64,000 nucleotides of DNA from Petropleomorpha daqingensis (GCF_013408985.1 NZ_JACBZT010000001.1:5163197-5227196), one strand, 5' to 3'. Numbered from the stretch's first letter, positions 32,828 to 41,173 are shown. Numbers and translations: made by a program. Notes: generated by a model not told the origin, from the sequence alone.

Positions 32828-34675
32828 TCAGGGGAGGTCGACCAGGCCGCCCAGGCCGCTGATCTGCAGGATGTGCCGGGTGACGCCGCCCTGCGGCGCG
32901 TGCACCACCAGCCGCCAGTCCTCGTCGCGGGCGATGCGGGTGATGGCGAGGACGACGCGGACGCCGGCGCTGGTGAACGTGGTAACCCCGGTGAGGTCCA
33001 GCTCCACCCGCGTGGTCCCGCCGTGGCTGGCCTCGAGCAGCCGGATGCGCATGAGCTCGGCGCTGACCTGGTCGACCGCGCCGCTCACCCGGACCACCGC
33101 GCAGGGACCGCTGGTCCGGTCGACGGTCACCGTGGCGCGCGCCTCGGCGACGGCCCGCTCGACGTCGACCTCCGGGCTGCGGCGCAGCCGCATGCTCAGC
33201 GTGACCGTCGTCCCGTGCTCCTCCTCGAGCACCACCCGGTCGACCATCTGCCGCATGATCAGCAGGCCGCGGCCGCGGTCACCGGGGTCGCGGTCCGGCG
33301 GCCGCCAGGTCCCCTCGTCGCGCACGCTGACGGTGAGCACGCCGTCGACGTCCACCCACGCCCGCAGGTACATGCGGCCGGGCTCCTGCCCGCGGTAGGC
33401 GTGCTCGACGGAGTTGGCGCAGGCCTCACCGACGGCGACCATCACGCCGACCCGGTCCTGCTCGCCCATGCCGAGGCCGGCCAGCCAGCCGCTGAGCCGG
33501 CGGCGCACCGCCGGCAGCGACGAGGGCACGGCCGGCAGGTCGAGCACCACCGGCTCGAGGGTGCTCTCGCGGCGGTGGGCGACGAGGACGGCGACGTCGT
33601 CGCTCCAGCCGCCCGGCGTCCGCACGCCCTCGGCCACGGCCGCGGCCAGCTCGGTCGAGGGCTCGATCTCGGCGCCGTCGCCGGAGAGCACGTCCGCGGC
33701 CACCTCGGCGAGCCGGGCCAGGCCGTTCTCCGGGCTGCGGCCGGCGCCGACCACCGCACCGTCGGAGAACAGGATGAGCGTCGCGCCCTGCTCGAGCTGC
33801 TGCTCGGAGGCGTGGGTGACGACGTCGGGGACGCTGCCCAGCGGCGGCCGGGGCTCTACCGGCAGGAACCGCGCCGCACCGTCGGTGCCGACCACCAGCG
33901 GGGCGGGGTGCCCGGCCGCGGCGTAGGTGAGCCGCCCGGTCGAGGCGTCGAGCACGGCGTAGAAGACGGAGGCGCCCTCGACGTCCTCCATCTGGCCGGC
34001 GAAGGCGTCCAGCGCCTCGATCACCGCCACCGGCGAGGGGTCCAGCAGGGCGCTGGAGCGCATGGCGCCGCGCAGCCGGCTCATGGCGCCGGCCGCCGGG
34101 ACGCCGTGACCGACCGCGTCGCCGACCACCAGCGCCAGCCGGCCCTCGCCCAGCGGCACCGCGTCGTACCAGTCGCCGCCGGCGGCGCGCACCGAGCTGG
34201 CCCGGTGGTAGCTGCCCGAGAGCCACACGTCCGGCAGCAACGGCAGGGACGGTGGCAGCAGGCTGGTCTGCACCTTGTCGACGACCTCGGCCTCGCCGGT
34301 GGGCCACGGCTCCTGGCCGCCGGCGTCCTCGAGCTCGACGACGAGCAGGACCCCGACGCCGCCGGCCGTGCGCAGCGGGCGGACGACGGCGCTGGCGAGG
34401 GGCCCGTCGTCACCGAGCGTGCCGTGCACGCCGGCCGGCCGGCCGGTGCGCAGCGCCGTGGCGACCAGCTCGGACACCCGGTGCCCGCCGATGGCCGGCA
34501 GCTCCTCGGACCGGGTCCCGAAGGCGCGTGCGCGGGCGTTCGCCCAGACCGGTTCGGCGTCGCCGGTGAGGTACCAGAGCCCGGCCGGCGCAGCCTCCAT
34601 CGCCTCGACCAGGACGGCGGTACCGACGTCCCCGGTCGAGGACGTCGGGGACGCGGCGTCCGGACTTGCGCTCAT
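32828..34675 (-). CDS. PAS - SpoIIE phosphatase - HATPase - STAS multidomain regulator
   Basis: A 615-residue cytosolic regulator with four modules. Residues about 20-125 look like a PAS sensor (AAPAGLWYLTGDAEPVWANARARAFG). Residues about 130-345 are a SpoIIE/PP2C phosphatase with the metal-binding Asp residues in GGDWYDAVPL, VVGDAVGHG, FSDGAVV and WSDDVAVLV. Residues about 350-480 are an RsbW-like HATPase with an intact N-box (AVGEACANSVEH). Residues about 500-615 are a STAS domain (VTTFTSAGVRVVL). A single chain therefore holds phosphatase, kinase-like and antagonist-like domains of a partner-switching circuit. It is divergent from rsbW-sigF across a 230-base gap. ATG at 34675. Confidence 0.88.
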   Translation of the reverse strand: MSASPDAASPTSSTGDVGTAVLVEAMEAAPAGLWYLTGDAEPVWANARARAFGTRSEELPAIGGHRVSELVATALRTGRPAGVHGTLGDDGPLASAVVRPLRTAGGVGVLLVVELEDAGGQEPWPTGEAEVVDKVQTSLLPPSLPLLPDVWLSGSYHRASSVRAAGGDWYDAVPLGEGRLALVVGDAVGHGVPAAGAMSRLRGAMRSSALLDPSPVAVIEALDAFAGQMEDVEGASVFYAVLDASTGRLTYAAAGHPAPLVVGTDGAARFLPVEPRPPLGSVPDVVTHASEQQLEQGATLILFSDGAVVGAGRSPENGLARLAEVAADVLSGDGAEIEPSTELAAAVAEGVRTPGGWSDDVAVLVAHRRESTLEPVVLDLPAVPSSLPAVRRRLSGWLAGLGMGEQDRVGVMVAVGEACANSVEHAYRGQEPGRMYLRAWVDVDGVLTVSVRDEGTWRPPDRDPGDRGRGLLIMRQMVDRVVLEEEHGTTVTLSMRLRRSPEVDVERAVAEARATVTVDRTSGPCAVVRVSGAVDQVSAELMRIRLLEASHGGTTRVELDLTGVTTFTSAGVRVVLAITRIARDEDWRLVVHAPQGGVTRHILQISGLGGLVDLP

Positions 34676-34749
34676 GTGCGGCCAGACAACCGCACCGGCC
34701 AATGGTCGGCAACCGCGCCCTCCCGGGACGCCGACGTGGTCAGCGCCAC

Positions 34750-34776
34750 GTTTCGCCCACCCGTCCCGGGGGGTAA
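34750..34776 (+). promoter_or_regulatory. Sigma-F/sigma-B-type promoter of rsbW-sigF
   Basis: GTTT (34750-34753) is followed after 17 bases by GGGTAA (34771-34776), matching the GTTT-N15-17-GGGTA pattern known for SigF/SigB regulons. It lies 130 bases upstream of the anti-sigma gene and would make the operon autoregulated. Confidence 0.6.
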
Positions 34777-34905
34777 CCCACCTCTTCGGGCGGTCGACCG
34801 GCAGCCCGCGCCCCCGTGCGCCCGCCGGTCCCCCGCGACGATCGGGCAGACTGGGTCGCCGTGCCGCGGGTTCCCGCGGCCGGCGGGACGACGAAGGGCG
34901 GACGG

Positions 34906-35403
34906 ATGGCGGACTCGAGGGGTGCCCCCGCGCAGGACGGACGGCGCGCGGAGCGGCTGGAGCTGCGGGTGCCCACGACGCCGACCCAGCTGCCGGCGGT
35001 GCGCGCGATGGCCGGCGACCTGGCCATGCGCATGGACTACGACCTCGACTCCGTCGAGGACCTCCGCCTGGCCGTCGACGAGGCCTGCGCGACGCTCGCG
35101 CTCGTGGCGGCCACCGACGCCCGCCTGACCGTCGTCTTCGAGACCACCCGGTCCGGGCTGCACATCGACGCGTGGGTGCCGACCGACGAGGGCACCGACG
35201 TCCCCCGCGACGGCTTCGGCTGGGCGGTGCTGCAGACCCTCGTCGACAACGTGGAGGGACGCCCGGCCACGCAGGCCGACGTCCACGGTGGCAACGGCAC
35301 CGCCGAGCCCGTCGCGGTGATCTCCATGGACAAGTACCTGCCCGGCCAGCGACCTCCCGAGGCCGTGGCCCAGATCGGGCAGAACCTCTCGGTCCAGCAG
35401 TGA
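34906..35403 (+). CDS. rsbW: RsbW-like anti-sigma factor
   Basis: A 165-residue HATPase-type (GHKL) anti-sigma factor. After a 15-residue charged start come RLELRVPTTPTQLPAVRAMAGDLAMRMDYDLDSVEDLRLAVDEACATLA and, near the C-terminal half, DGFGWAVLQTLVDNVE. The family binds its sigma factor, here SigF, and releases it when a STAS antagonist binds; many also phosphorylate that antagonist. In the N-box the usual Asn is Thr (Glu59...Thr63), so ATP/Mg binding may be weak. ATG at 34906 follows GAAGGGCGG. It overlaps sigF by GTGA, so their amounts are coupled. Confidence 0.85.
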   Translation: MADSRGAPAQDGRRAERLELRVPTTPTQLPAVRAMAGDLAMRMDYDLDSVEDLRLAVDEACATLALVAATDARLTVVFETTRSGLHIDAWVPTDEGTDVPRDGFGWAVLQTLVDNVEGRPATQADVHGGNGTAEPVAVISMDKYLPGQRPPEAVAQIGQNLSVQQ

Positions 35404-36359
35404 GCCGGGTGGTCTCCGGAGACGAGGACACCCTCCCCAAGGGCATGTCCGTGATCCCCCGAGCGGCGGAGGACGACATTCCTGCGAACGAGCAGCCGGC
35501 CGACGTCCAGGACGACGAGGCGGCGACGCCGCGGCCTGCCGTCGTCGAGGACGGCGGCACCGAGACCGAGCAGGACACCGACAGCCCGCCCGTGTCGGAC
35601 AACCGGCGACGGGCCGAGCGCACCGCGCCGCTGTTCGCCGAGCTGGCGACGCTGGAGAAGGGCGACCCGCGCCGGGAGCGGCTCCGGGAGATCCTGGTCG
35701 AGGAGCACCTGCCGCTGGTGCGGCACTTCGCCCGCCGGTTCAGCAACCGCGGCGAGCCCTTCGACGACCTGCTGCAGGTCGGCACGCTCGGGCTGATCGC
35801 GGCGATCGACCGGTTCGACCCCACCCGCGGGGTGGAGTTCCTCTCCTTCGCCGTCCCGACGATCACCGGCGAGATCAAGCGGCACTTCCGCGACCAGGGC
35901 TGGTCGGTGCGCGTGCCGCGGCGGCTGCAGGAGCTGCACCTGTCGCTCAACGCGGCGGTCGGTGAGCTGGCGCAGAAGAACGGCCGGGCGCCGACGCCGT
36001 CCGAGCTGGCCGAGCACCTGGGCATCCCGCGCGAGGAGGTGCTCGAGGGCCTGGCGGTGGCCAACGCCTACCGGTCGAGCTCGCTCGACGAGCGGCTCTC
36101 CGGCGAGGAGGACTCCCCGACCCTCGCCGCCACCCTGGGCGAGGAGGACGCCGCGCTCGAGGGCGTGGAGTACCGCGAGTCGCTGCAGCCGCTGCTGGCC
36201 ACGATCCCCGCCCGCGAGCGCCGGATCCTCATCCTGCGGTTCTTCGGCAACATGACGCAGTCGCAGATCGCCGCCGACATCGGCATCTCGCAGATGCACG
36301 TCTCCCGGCTGCTGTCCCAGACCCTGGCCAAGCTCCGCGAAGGCCTGCTCAAGGACTAG
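35400..36359 (+). CDS. sigF: RNA polymerase sigma factor SigF (SigB/F/G group)
   Basis: A 319-residue group 3 sigma factor. Region 2 is LPLVRHFARRFSNRGEPFDDLLQVGTLGLIAAIDRFDPTRGVEFLSFAVPTITGEIKRHFRD. Region 3 follows (LNAAVGELAQKNGRAPTPSELAEHLG), and region 4 ends in LILRFFGNMTQSQIAADIGISQMHVSRLLSQTLAKLREGL, with its recognition helix. The GEIKRHFRD and VRVPRRLQEL segments are typical of SigB/SigF-type factors directing stress genes from GTTT/GGGTA promoters. The first 80 residues are acidic and disordered; the GTG at 35400 overlaps the rsbW stop, while an ATG at 35445 could also serve. Confidence 0.92.
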   Translation: MSRVVSGDEDTLPKGMSVIPRAAEDDIPANEQPADVQDDEAATPRPAVVEDGGTETEQDTDSPPVSDNRRRAERTAPLFAELATLEKGDPRRERLREILVEEHLPLVRHFARRFSNRGEPFDDLLQVGTLGLIAAIDRFDPTRGVEFLSFAVPTITGEIKRHFRDQGWSVRVPRRLQELHLSLNAAVGELAQKNGRAPTPSELAEHLGIPREEVLEGLAVANAYRSSSLDERLSGEEDSPTLAATLGEEDAALEGVEYRESLQPLLATIPARERRILILRFFGNMTQSQIAADIGISQMHVSRLLSQTLAKLREGLLKD

Positions 36360-36587
36360 CTTTCGCCCTTGAGGTCAAGACCGTCGGGCGGGCAGGTGTC
36401 ATCCGGCCGGGTGCGGGGGGCGTCCGGCCTGGGAGCGCAGCGCGGTGATCGGTCCGGCGGTGGGGCCTGGTCGGCAGGCTGATCAGACGCCGTCGAGCGG
36501 CAGGCTTTCTTGTGCGCCGTGGGCGGCCCCAGGGCGAGCGGGCGGCAAGCTAGGTTGCGCCGTCGTGCGGCATAGCTGTCACAGCCG

Positions 36588-37823
36588 TCACCGCTCGCTC
36601 TGGTGCCGGGCTCGACGGTAGCGCTGTTCGTCGAAGGGTTGTTGGGTCTGGAGCAGGGTGTAGGCCAGTCGGCAGGCGTGGCGGGCCAGGGCGATGCGGA
36701 CCGGGATCGGGCGCAGGCCGCGGGCGCGCAGCTCGTGGGCGCGGTCGATGAACGGCCCGCAGTGCTGGGACAGGCCCCAGGCGAGGTTCATCAGCGCATC
36801 GCGGTGTTCGGGCAGCCCCTGACGGGAGATCGGGGTGCGCCGGTTGATCGTCGCCGACCGGTAGCTGCCCGGGGCCAGGCCGGTGGCCGAGTAGAGATGC
36901 TCCGCGGTGGGGAACCGGGCAATCGGCAGGCTGAACGCGGCGAAGGCTGCTGCACGACTGGTGGCCACACCGGGCAGCGTGGTGAGGATCTGCCCGGCGC
37001 TTTCGGCCAGCAGAGCGGTGATCTCCGCGTCGACCGCGGCGATGTCGGCAGCGATCGCCCGCCAGCGGGCCACGCTCCGGCTCAACCGCGCTGCTCGTGC
37101 CGAGGCGTCGGGCGGCGGTGGCAGGCAGGCCCGCCACCGCCCGACCCAGAACTCCGCTTCGCTGGTGAGCACGCGCCCCCGGGCTCGAGCGCGCAGCGAA
37201 CGGATCGAGGGCGGTCGGCCGGCGAAGGCCGCGGCGCAGTCCAGCACCGCCTGCCCGATCACGCTGTCGGCCGGCAGCGCCCGGCCATGCCCGTCGGGTG
37301 CGGCCAGTCCGGGGCAGAGGGCATGCAGTTGATCGTGCAGCCGCTGCTGGGCCACCTTGTGCTCGCCGATCAGGCCGCGGCGGTGGCGAACAGCCGCGGT
37401 GAGCGCGTCCTGTTCCTGGTCGGGCACCGGCCGGCCCTGTCCTTGGCGGGCCAGGTAGGTCAGCGCCGCGCAGTCCCGGTCATCGGTCTTGAATCGCCGC
37501 GATCCCAGTTGTGCTCGGGCGGCGGTGGTCTCCGAGGGCGCGAAGAGCCGGACCGATCCGGGAAACCGCTGGTTGAGCTCGCGCAGCCAGGCCTGATGCA
37601 GCCCGCCGGAGGCCTCGATGGCGAACACCGGACCCGAGGGGCCGACGTGGTCCACGACCAGTCGGTGCAGCTGCTCCAGCCCCGGACGCAACACCGGCAG
37701 CGACAGCGGCGGCACCACCTGGCCGACTTCACCGGTGCTCAACCAGACCCGATTGCTGACCTTCCCCGGATCGATGGCCACCACCAGCGTCGACGCCGGC
37801 AGCGCCTCGTGCAGCAAGCCCAC
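36588..37823 (-). CDS. IS110-family transposase
   Basis: A 411-residue IS110 recombinase. The N-terminal RuvC-like DEDD domain has Asp18 (VVAIDPGK), Glu70 (FAIEASGG) and the KTDDRD motif giving Asp114/Asp117. The C-terminal Transposase_20 domain starts TTLPGVATSRAAAF and continues LYSATGLAPGSYRSATINRRTPISRQG, containing the conserved serine region. The chain appears full length and uninterrupted, so the element may be active. IS110 proteins recombine DNA without terminal inverted repeats and, in studied members, are guided by an RNA from the element's non-coding end. GTG at 37823 has GGGAGG 5 bases upstream. Confidence 0.92.
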   Translation of the reverse strand: MGLLHEALPASTLVVAIDPGKVSNRVWLSTGEVGQVVPPLSLPVLRPGLEQLHRLVVDHVGPSGPVFAIEASGGLHQAWLRELNQRFPGSVRLFAPSETTAARAQLGSRRFKTDDRDCAALTYLARQGQGRPVPDQEQDALTAAVRHRRGLIGEHKVAQQRLHDQLHALCPGLAAPDGHGRALPADSVIGQAVLDCAAAFAGRPPSIRSLRARARGRVLTSEAEFWVGRWRACLPPPPDASARAARLSRSVARWRAIAADIAAVDAEITALLAESAGQILTTLPGVATSRAAAFAAFSLPIARFPTAEHLYSATGLAPGSYRSATINRRTPISRQGLPEHRDALMNLAWGLSQHCGPFIDRAHELRARGLRPIPVRIALARHACRLAYTLLQTQQPFDEQRYRRARHQSER

Positions 37824-37868
37824 GACAACCTCCCGTCCACCGCGGAAACGTCGTCAGGACGCTTCCGC
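36588..37868 (-). mobile_element. IS110-family insertion sequence, minimal extent
   Basis: The transposase gene plus its immediate upstream hairpin lie in the gap between sigF and the SPFH gene. Family members lack terminal inverted repeats and usually leave no target duplication, so true ends cannot be read. They should fall inside 36360-36587 on one side and 37869-37988 on the other. The 228 bases between the sigF stop and the transposase stop contain no gene that I can support. Confidence 0.7.
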
Positions 37869-37988
37869 AGGAACGGGGTCAACGGCTATCAGCTGAAGGC
37901 AGTGTGTGCCGCGGCGCGGGATCCGGAGGATCCCCGCCGCGGGACACGGACCCGCTCAGCGCCGCCGGGGGACGGCACCTGGCCGCGG
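37824..37988 (-). ncRNA. Candidate IS110 guide (bridge) RNA region
   Basis: In the IS110 group the bridge RNA is encoded in the non-coding end upstream of the recombinase. This 165-base stretch holds that position. It contains a hairpin at 37842-37868 (GCGGAA arms, then CGTC/GACG around a 5-base loop, one G-U) and a second strong hairpin at 37911-37940. Loop pairing to the unknown target and donor has not been shown. Confidence 0.3.
37911..37940. repeat. GGATCC-centred inverted repeat upstream of the transposase
   Basis: A 13-base-pair stem with one bulged C: GCGGCG-C-GGGATCC pairs with GGATCCCCGCCGC around GGA. It may be part of the element's RNA, the insertion target, or a second terminator of the SPFH gene. 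Confidence 0.45.
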
Positions 37989-38007
37989 TGCGGCCCGGAG
38001 GGCCGCA
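37989..38007 (-). terminator. Hairpin after the SPFH gene
   Basis: Perfect 8-base arms TGCGGCCC and GGGCCGCA with a 3-base loop begin 4 bases after the TAA stop of the minus-strand SPFH gene. It marks host sequence and so limits the insertion element on this side. Confidence 0.7.
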
Positions 38008-38011
38008 CTTG

Positions 38012-39184
38012 TTATTGCGGGGGCGGCGGCAGGGCGTTGGCGACGTCGTCTTCGCGGGCCTGCTCGGCCACCTCTGACAACGGCGCCGTCGAGATGCCGG
38101 GCTGGATGGTGTGCAGCTCGATCTTGGCCTCGGGCTGTGCGGCCGCCGGCGGCAGCTGCGACTCGAACCAGCTGCTGGTGTCGATGCCGTCGCCGGAGCG
38201 GCCGCTCCCGTTCCCGGACGACGCCGGGACGTCGAGGAACGACTTCTCGCTGTCGGCCCCGCCCATCTTCGCCAGGCCCTCCAGCGCCTTGCTGAACTCG
38301 CTCGGGACGATCCACATCTTGTTGGCGTCGCCCTGCGCGATCTGCGGCAGCGTCTGCAGGTACTGGTAGGCCAGCAGCGCCTGGTCGGGCTGGCCGTCGT
38401 GGATCGCCTGGAACACCGTCTCGATCGACTTCGCCTGGCCCTGGGCCTGCAGGAACAGCGCCGCCCGCTCGCCCTCGGCGCGCAGGATCCGGCTCTGCCG
38501 CTCCGCCTCGGCCTCGAGGATCGCGGCCTGCTTGCGGCCCTCGGCGGAGAGGATCGCCGCGGCCTTCTCGCCCTCGGCGGAGGTGATCGCGGCCTGCCGC
38601 TGCCCCTCGGCGGTCAGGATGATCGCGCGCTTGTCGCGGTCGGCGCGCAGCTGCTTCTCCATGGAGTCGCGGATCGACACCGGCGGCTCGATGGCCTTGA
38701 TCTCGACGCGGGCGACGCGCAGCCCCCACGGGCCGGTGGTGCCGTCGAGCACTTCGCGCAGCTGGCTGTTGATGCCGTCGCGGCCGGTCAGCGCGCCCTC
38801 GAGGTTCAGCCCGCCGACCACGTTGCGCAGCGTCGTCGTCGTCAGCTGCTCCATGCCGGTGATGTAGTTCGCGATGCCGTACACCGCCAGGCGCGGGTCG
38901 GTGACCTGGAAGTAGACGACCGTGTCGATGCCGACCTGCAGGTTGTCGGCGGTGATCACCGGCTGCGGCGGGAAGGAGATGACCTGCTCGCGCAGGTCGA
39001 TGGTCGCCCGGACGCGGTCCACGAACGGCACGAGCAGGTTCAGGCCGGGCGAGAGGGTCCGGCTGTAGCGGCCGAGACGCTCGACCACCTTGGCCTGGGC
39101 CTGCGGCACGATGGTCAGGCTCTTGACGACGACGATGATCACCAGGACGGCGACCACCAGCAGCGCGATGAGGGTGGGCTCCAC
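38012..39184 (-). CDS. SPFH/Band-7 (stomatin-like) membrane protein
   Basis: A 390-residue protein with an N-terminal membrane helix (LIALLVVAVLVIIVVV) followed by the SPFH domain (IVPQAQAKVVERLGRYSRTL; DLREQVISFPPQPVITADN; GLRVARVEIKAIEPP, about residues 25-190). A long coiled coil (about 190-265) has repeated AEGE/AEAER units (AEGQRQAAITSAEGEKAAAIL). The C-terminal 90 residues are low complexity. Such proteins assemble large membrane rings and organise microdomains. The NfeD gene 77 bases upstream on the same strand is its usual partner. GTG at 39184 follows AAAGGGGG. Confidence 0.9.
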   Translation of the reverse strand: MEPTLIALLVVAVLVIIVVVKSLTIVPQAQAKVVERLGRYSRTLSPGLNLLVPFVDRVRATIDLREQVISFPPQPVITADNLQVGIDTVVYFQVTDPRLAVYGIANYITGMEQLTTTTLRNVVGGLNLEGALTGRDGINSQLREVLDGTTGPWGLRVARVEIKAIEPPVSIRDSMEKQLRADRDKRAIILTAEGQRQAAITSAEGEKAAAILSAEGRKQAAILEAEAERQSRILRAEGERAALFLQAQGQAKSIETVFQAIHDGQPDQALLAYQYLQTLPQIAQGDANKMWIVPSEFSKALEGLAKMGGADSEKSFLDVPASSGNGSGRSGDGIDTSSWFESQLPPAAAQPEAKIELHTIQPGISTAPLSEVAEQAREDDVANALPPPPQ

Positions 39185-39261
39185 GGTGGGCCCCCTTTCT
39201 CGACGGACGGCCTCGATCCTGCAACGAGTGATCCGCCCAGGTCATCCCCGGGGGCGCGCTG

Positions 39262-39699
39262 TCACTCCATCGCGTCGCCGACGACGGCGGTGGCCCCCTC
39301 GACCTTGAGGATGCGCACGGTGTCGCCGATGGCGAAGGCCTCGCCGGCGTACTGGCTGCGGGCGGTCCACTCGTCGGCGCCGAGTTTGATCCGGCCGCTG
39401 TGCCGGTCGACGGCCTGGGTCACCCGGGCGGTGCGGCCGACGACGGCGTCCACGCCGTCCAGCTGCTGCGGAGTGCCCGCCAGCAGGTGCTTCTTCGCGA
39501 TCGGGCGGACGACCAGGAGCAGGGCGAGCGAGACGACGACGAAGCCGACCAGCTGCAGGGCGACGGCACCGCCGAGCAGCGCGACGGCCATGCCGCCCAG
39601 CGCGCCGCCGGCGAACATCAGCAGCACGAGGTCGGTACTGGCCAGCTCACCTGCGGCGAACAGGCCGCCGGCGATCAACCACAGCAGCCACGGGTCCAC
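39262..39699 (-). CDS. NfeD family protein
   Basis: A 145-residue membrane protein with three or four helices (WLLWLIAGGLFAAGELAS; LVLLMFAGGALGGMAVALLGG; LVGFVVVSLALLLVV) followed by an OB-fold C-terminal domain (residues about 80-145: VVGRTARVTQAVDRHSGRIKLGADEWTAR). This is the short NfeD1b type, without a protease domain. NfeD genes pair with stomatin-like SPFH genes, as here, and the OB domain is thought to contact the SPFH ring. GTG at 39699 is the start. Confidence 0.9.
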   Translation of the reverse strand: MDPWLLWLIAGGLFAAGELASTDLVLLMFAGGALGGMAVALLGGAVALQLVGFVVVSLALLLVVRPIAKKHLLAGTPQQLDGVDAVVGRTARVTQAVDRHSGRIKLGADEWTARSQYAGEAFAIGDTVRILKVEGATAVVGDAME

Positions 39700-39768
39700 G
39701 TGATCGAGTTTCCCACCGGAACGGTCTCGTCGGGGTCACGACTCCGCGGTCCACGTAGCCTCGCTGAG

Positions 39769-40500
39769 GTGCGCGACTTCCCCGCCGGCCGGTTCGCGGT
39801 CTGGGCGACCGCCTGGCTCTCCGGCCGCAGCTCCTACGACGAGGCCCTCGACGCCCTGCTCGGCGAGACCGCGCACCGGGTGACCGGCCTGCCCGGCACC
39901 GACGAGGCGGTGCCCCTGGGCTGGGCGCTGACCGCGCTGCGCGGGGAGGGCGAGCGGCGCTTCCGGCTCGTGCTGCCGGTGCCGGGCGACGTCCGCGGGC
40001 TGCCCCGGGTGCCGGGGCTCGCACCGCTCGCCCTCGAGTCGGGGCAGGCGGCCGTGGGCGAGAGGCTGGCGCTGGTGCCCGAGGAGATCGGCCCCGAAGC
40101 GATCGCGTGGACGGTGTTCCCGCTGGCCGACCCGCCACCGCCGGCGCCGGAGGGCAACCTGCGCGCGGCCGCCGGGGCGCTGGACCTGGCGATCCGCGAC
40201 GCCGCCCGTGCGCTCGCCGACCTCGACCTGGCCCGCTGGCACCCCGAGGTGCCGGCGCTGCTCGCCGGCCTGGCCAAGCCGTCGCGGCTGACCGGGCTGC
40301 CACCCGACCACGACCCGGTCGCGCTGGCGGTGCTGGCCCGCGCGCAGCGGCTGGCGCAGGTGCTCGACCTCGCGATGGCCGACGCGCCGGGTGCCGCCGT
40401 CACGCACGCCCAGGCCGCGGCGCGCGACGACGCCCTCCGCCCGCTGGCGCAGGCCGTCCGCGAGGCGACGGTCACCGCCTACAACGCCGTCCCGCGCTGA
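39769..40500 (+). CDS. Conserved actinobacterial hypothetical protein
   Basis: A 243-residue soluble protein. It begins VRDFPAGRFAVWATAWLSGRSSYDEALDALLGETAHRVTGLPG, contains PGLAPLALESGQAAV and a helical C-terminal half (AVLARAQRLAQVLDLAMADAPGAAVTHAQAAARDDALRPLAQAVREA). I recognise this arrangement from other actinomycetes but no function is known. No membrane segment, catalytic motif or signal peptide. GTG at 39769 is the start. The hemerythrin-type gene follows after 43 bases in the same direction. Confidence 0.65.
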   Translation: MRDFPAGRFAVWATAWLSGRSSYDEALDALLGETAHRVTGLPGTDEAVPLGWALTALRGEGERRFRLVLPVPGDVRGLPRVPGLAPLALESGQAAVGERLALVPEEIGPEAIAWTVFPLADPPPPAPEGNLRAAAGALDLAIRDAARALADLDLARWHPEVPALLAGLAKPSRLTGLPPDHDPVALAVLARAQRLAQVLDLAMADAPGAAVTHAQAAARDDALRPLAQAVREATVTAYNAVPR

Positions 40501-40543
40501 TCGGGCGTCTGCCCGGCGCCGACCGCCGCTACGGTCGGCCGGC

Positions 40544-41173
40544 ATGACAGCGCCGACGATGAACGGCCTGATCCACCACGCGGTGCGCCGGGACCTGGCT
40601 CGCCTGGCCGCGGCCCTGGACCCGTGGCCGGACGGCGACCGCGCGCGGGCGCAGCGGCTGGAGCGGGCCTTCGCCAACCTCCGGCGGGAGCTCACCCACC
40701 ACCACGAGGGCGAGGACGAACACGTGTGGCCCTTCCTCGCCCGCACCGGGGTCGAGGCAGGGCTGCTCGCCGAGATGGAGGCCGAGCACGGCGCGATGTC
40801 GGCGGCCCTGGCCGGGACGGCGACCGCGCTGAGCCGGCTGGCGCAGAGCGGCTCGGCCGACGACGCCGCGGCCGCCCGGGAGAGCGTCGAGGGGACGCGG
40901 ACCGTGGTGGAGGCCCACTTCGACCACGAGGAGAAGGAGCTCGAGCCGCTGCTGCGCTCGCACGAGGGGACGCCGGAGTGGAAGGCCGTCACCGACCAGC
41001 TGCGCCACCGCTCCCCCGGCGACGCCGGCTCGTTCTTCGCCTGGCTCACCGACGGCATCAGCGACGAGGACCGCGCGGCGCTGAAGGCCACGGTCCCGGC
41101 GCCGCTCACGTTCGTGCTCAGCCGCGCCCTGGGCCGCCGCTACACGAAGGAGATCGCCCCCGTCTGGCGCTGA
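40544..41173 (+). CDS. Hemerythrin-domain protein
   Basis: A 209-residue protein with a four-helix HHE domain in residues about 5-150. Probable di-iron ligands are His10 (LIHHAVRRDL), His in ELTHHHEGEDEHVWPFL (with a following Glu), EAEHGAM and EAHFDHEEKELEPLL. This is the ligand set of hemerythrin-like proteins that bind O2 or NO or sense redox. The C-terminal 60 residues form a further helical part (FFAWLTDGISDEDRAALK). ATG at 40544. It converges with hemH, 10 bases between stops. Confidence 0.83.
   Translation: MTAPTMNGLIHHAVRRDLARLAAALDPWPDGDRARAQRLERAFANLRRELTHHHEGEDEHVWPFLARTGVEAGLLAEMEAEHGAMSAALAGTATALSRLAQSGSADDAAAARESVEGTRTVVEAHFDHEEKELEPLLRSHEGTPEWKAVTDQLRHRSPGDAGSFFAWLTDGISDEDRAALKATVPAPLTFVLSRALGRRYTKEIAPVWR

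Noticed and set aside
36360-36587. A small gene between sigF and the transposase
   Set aside because: No frame with a ribosome site and coding pattern; the sequence is better explained as insertion-element end plus sigF downstream region.
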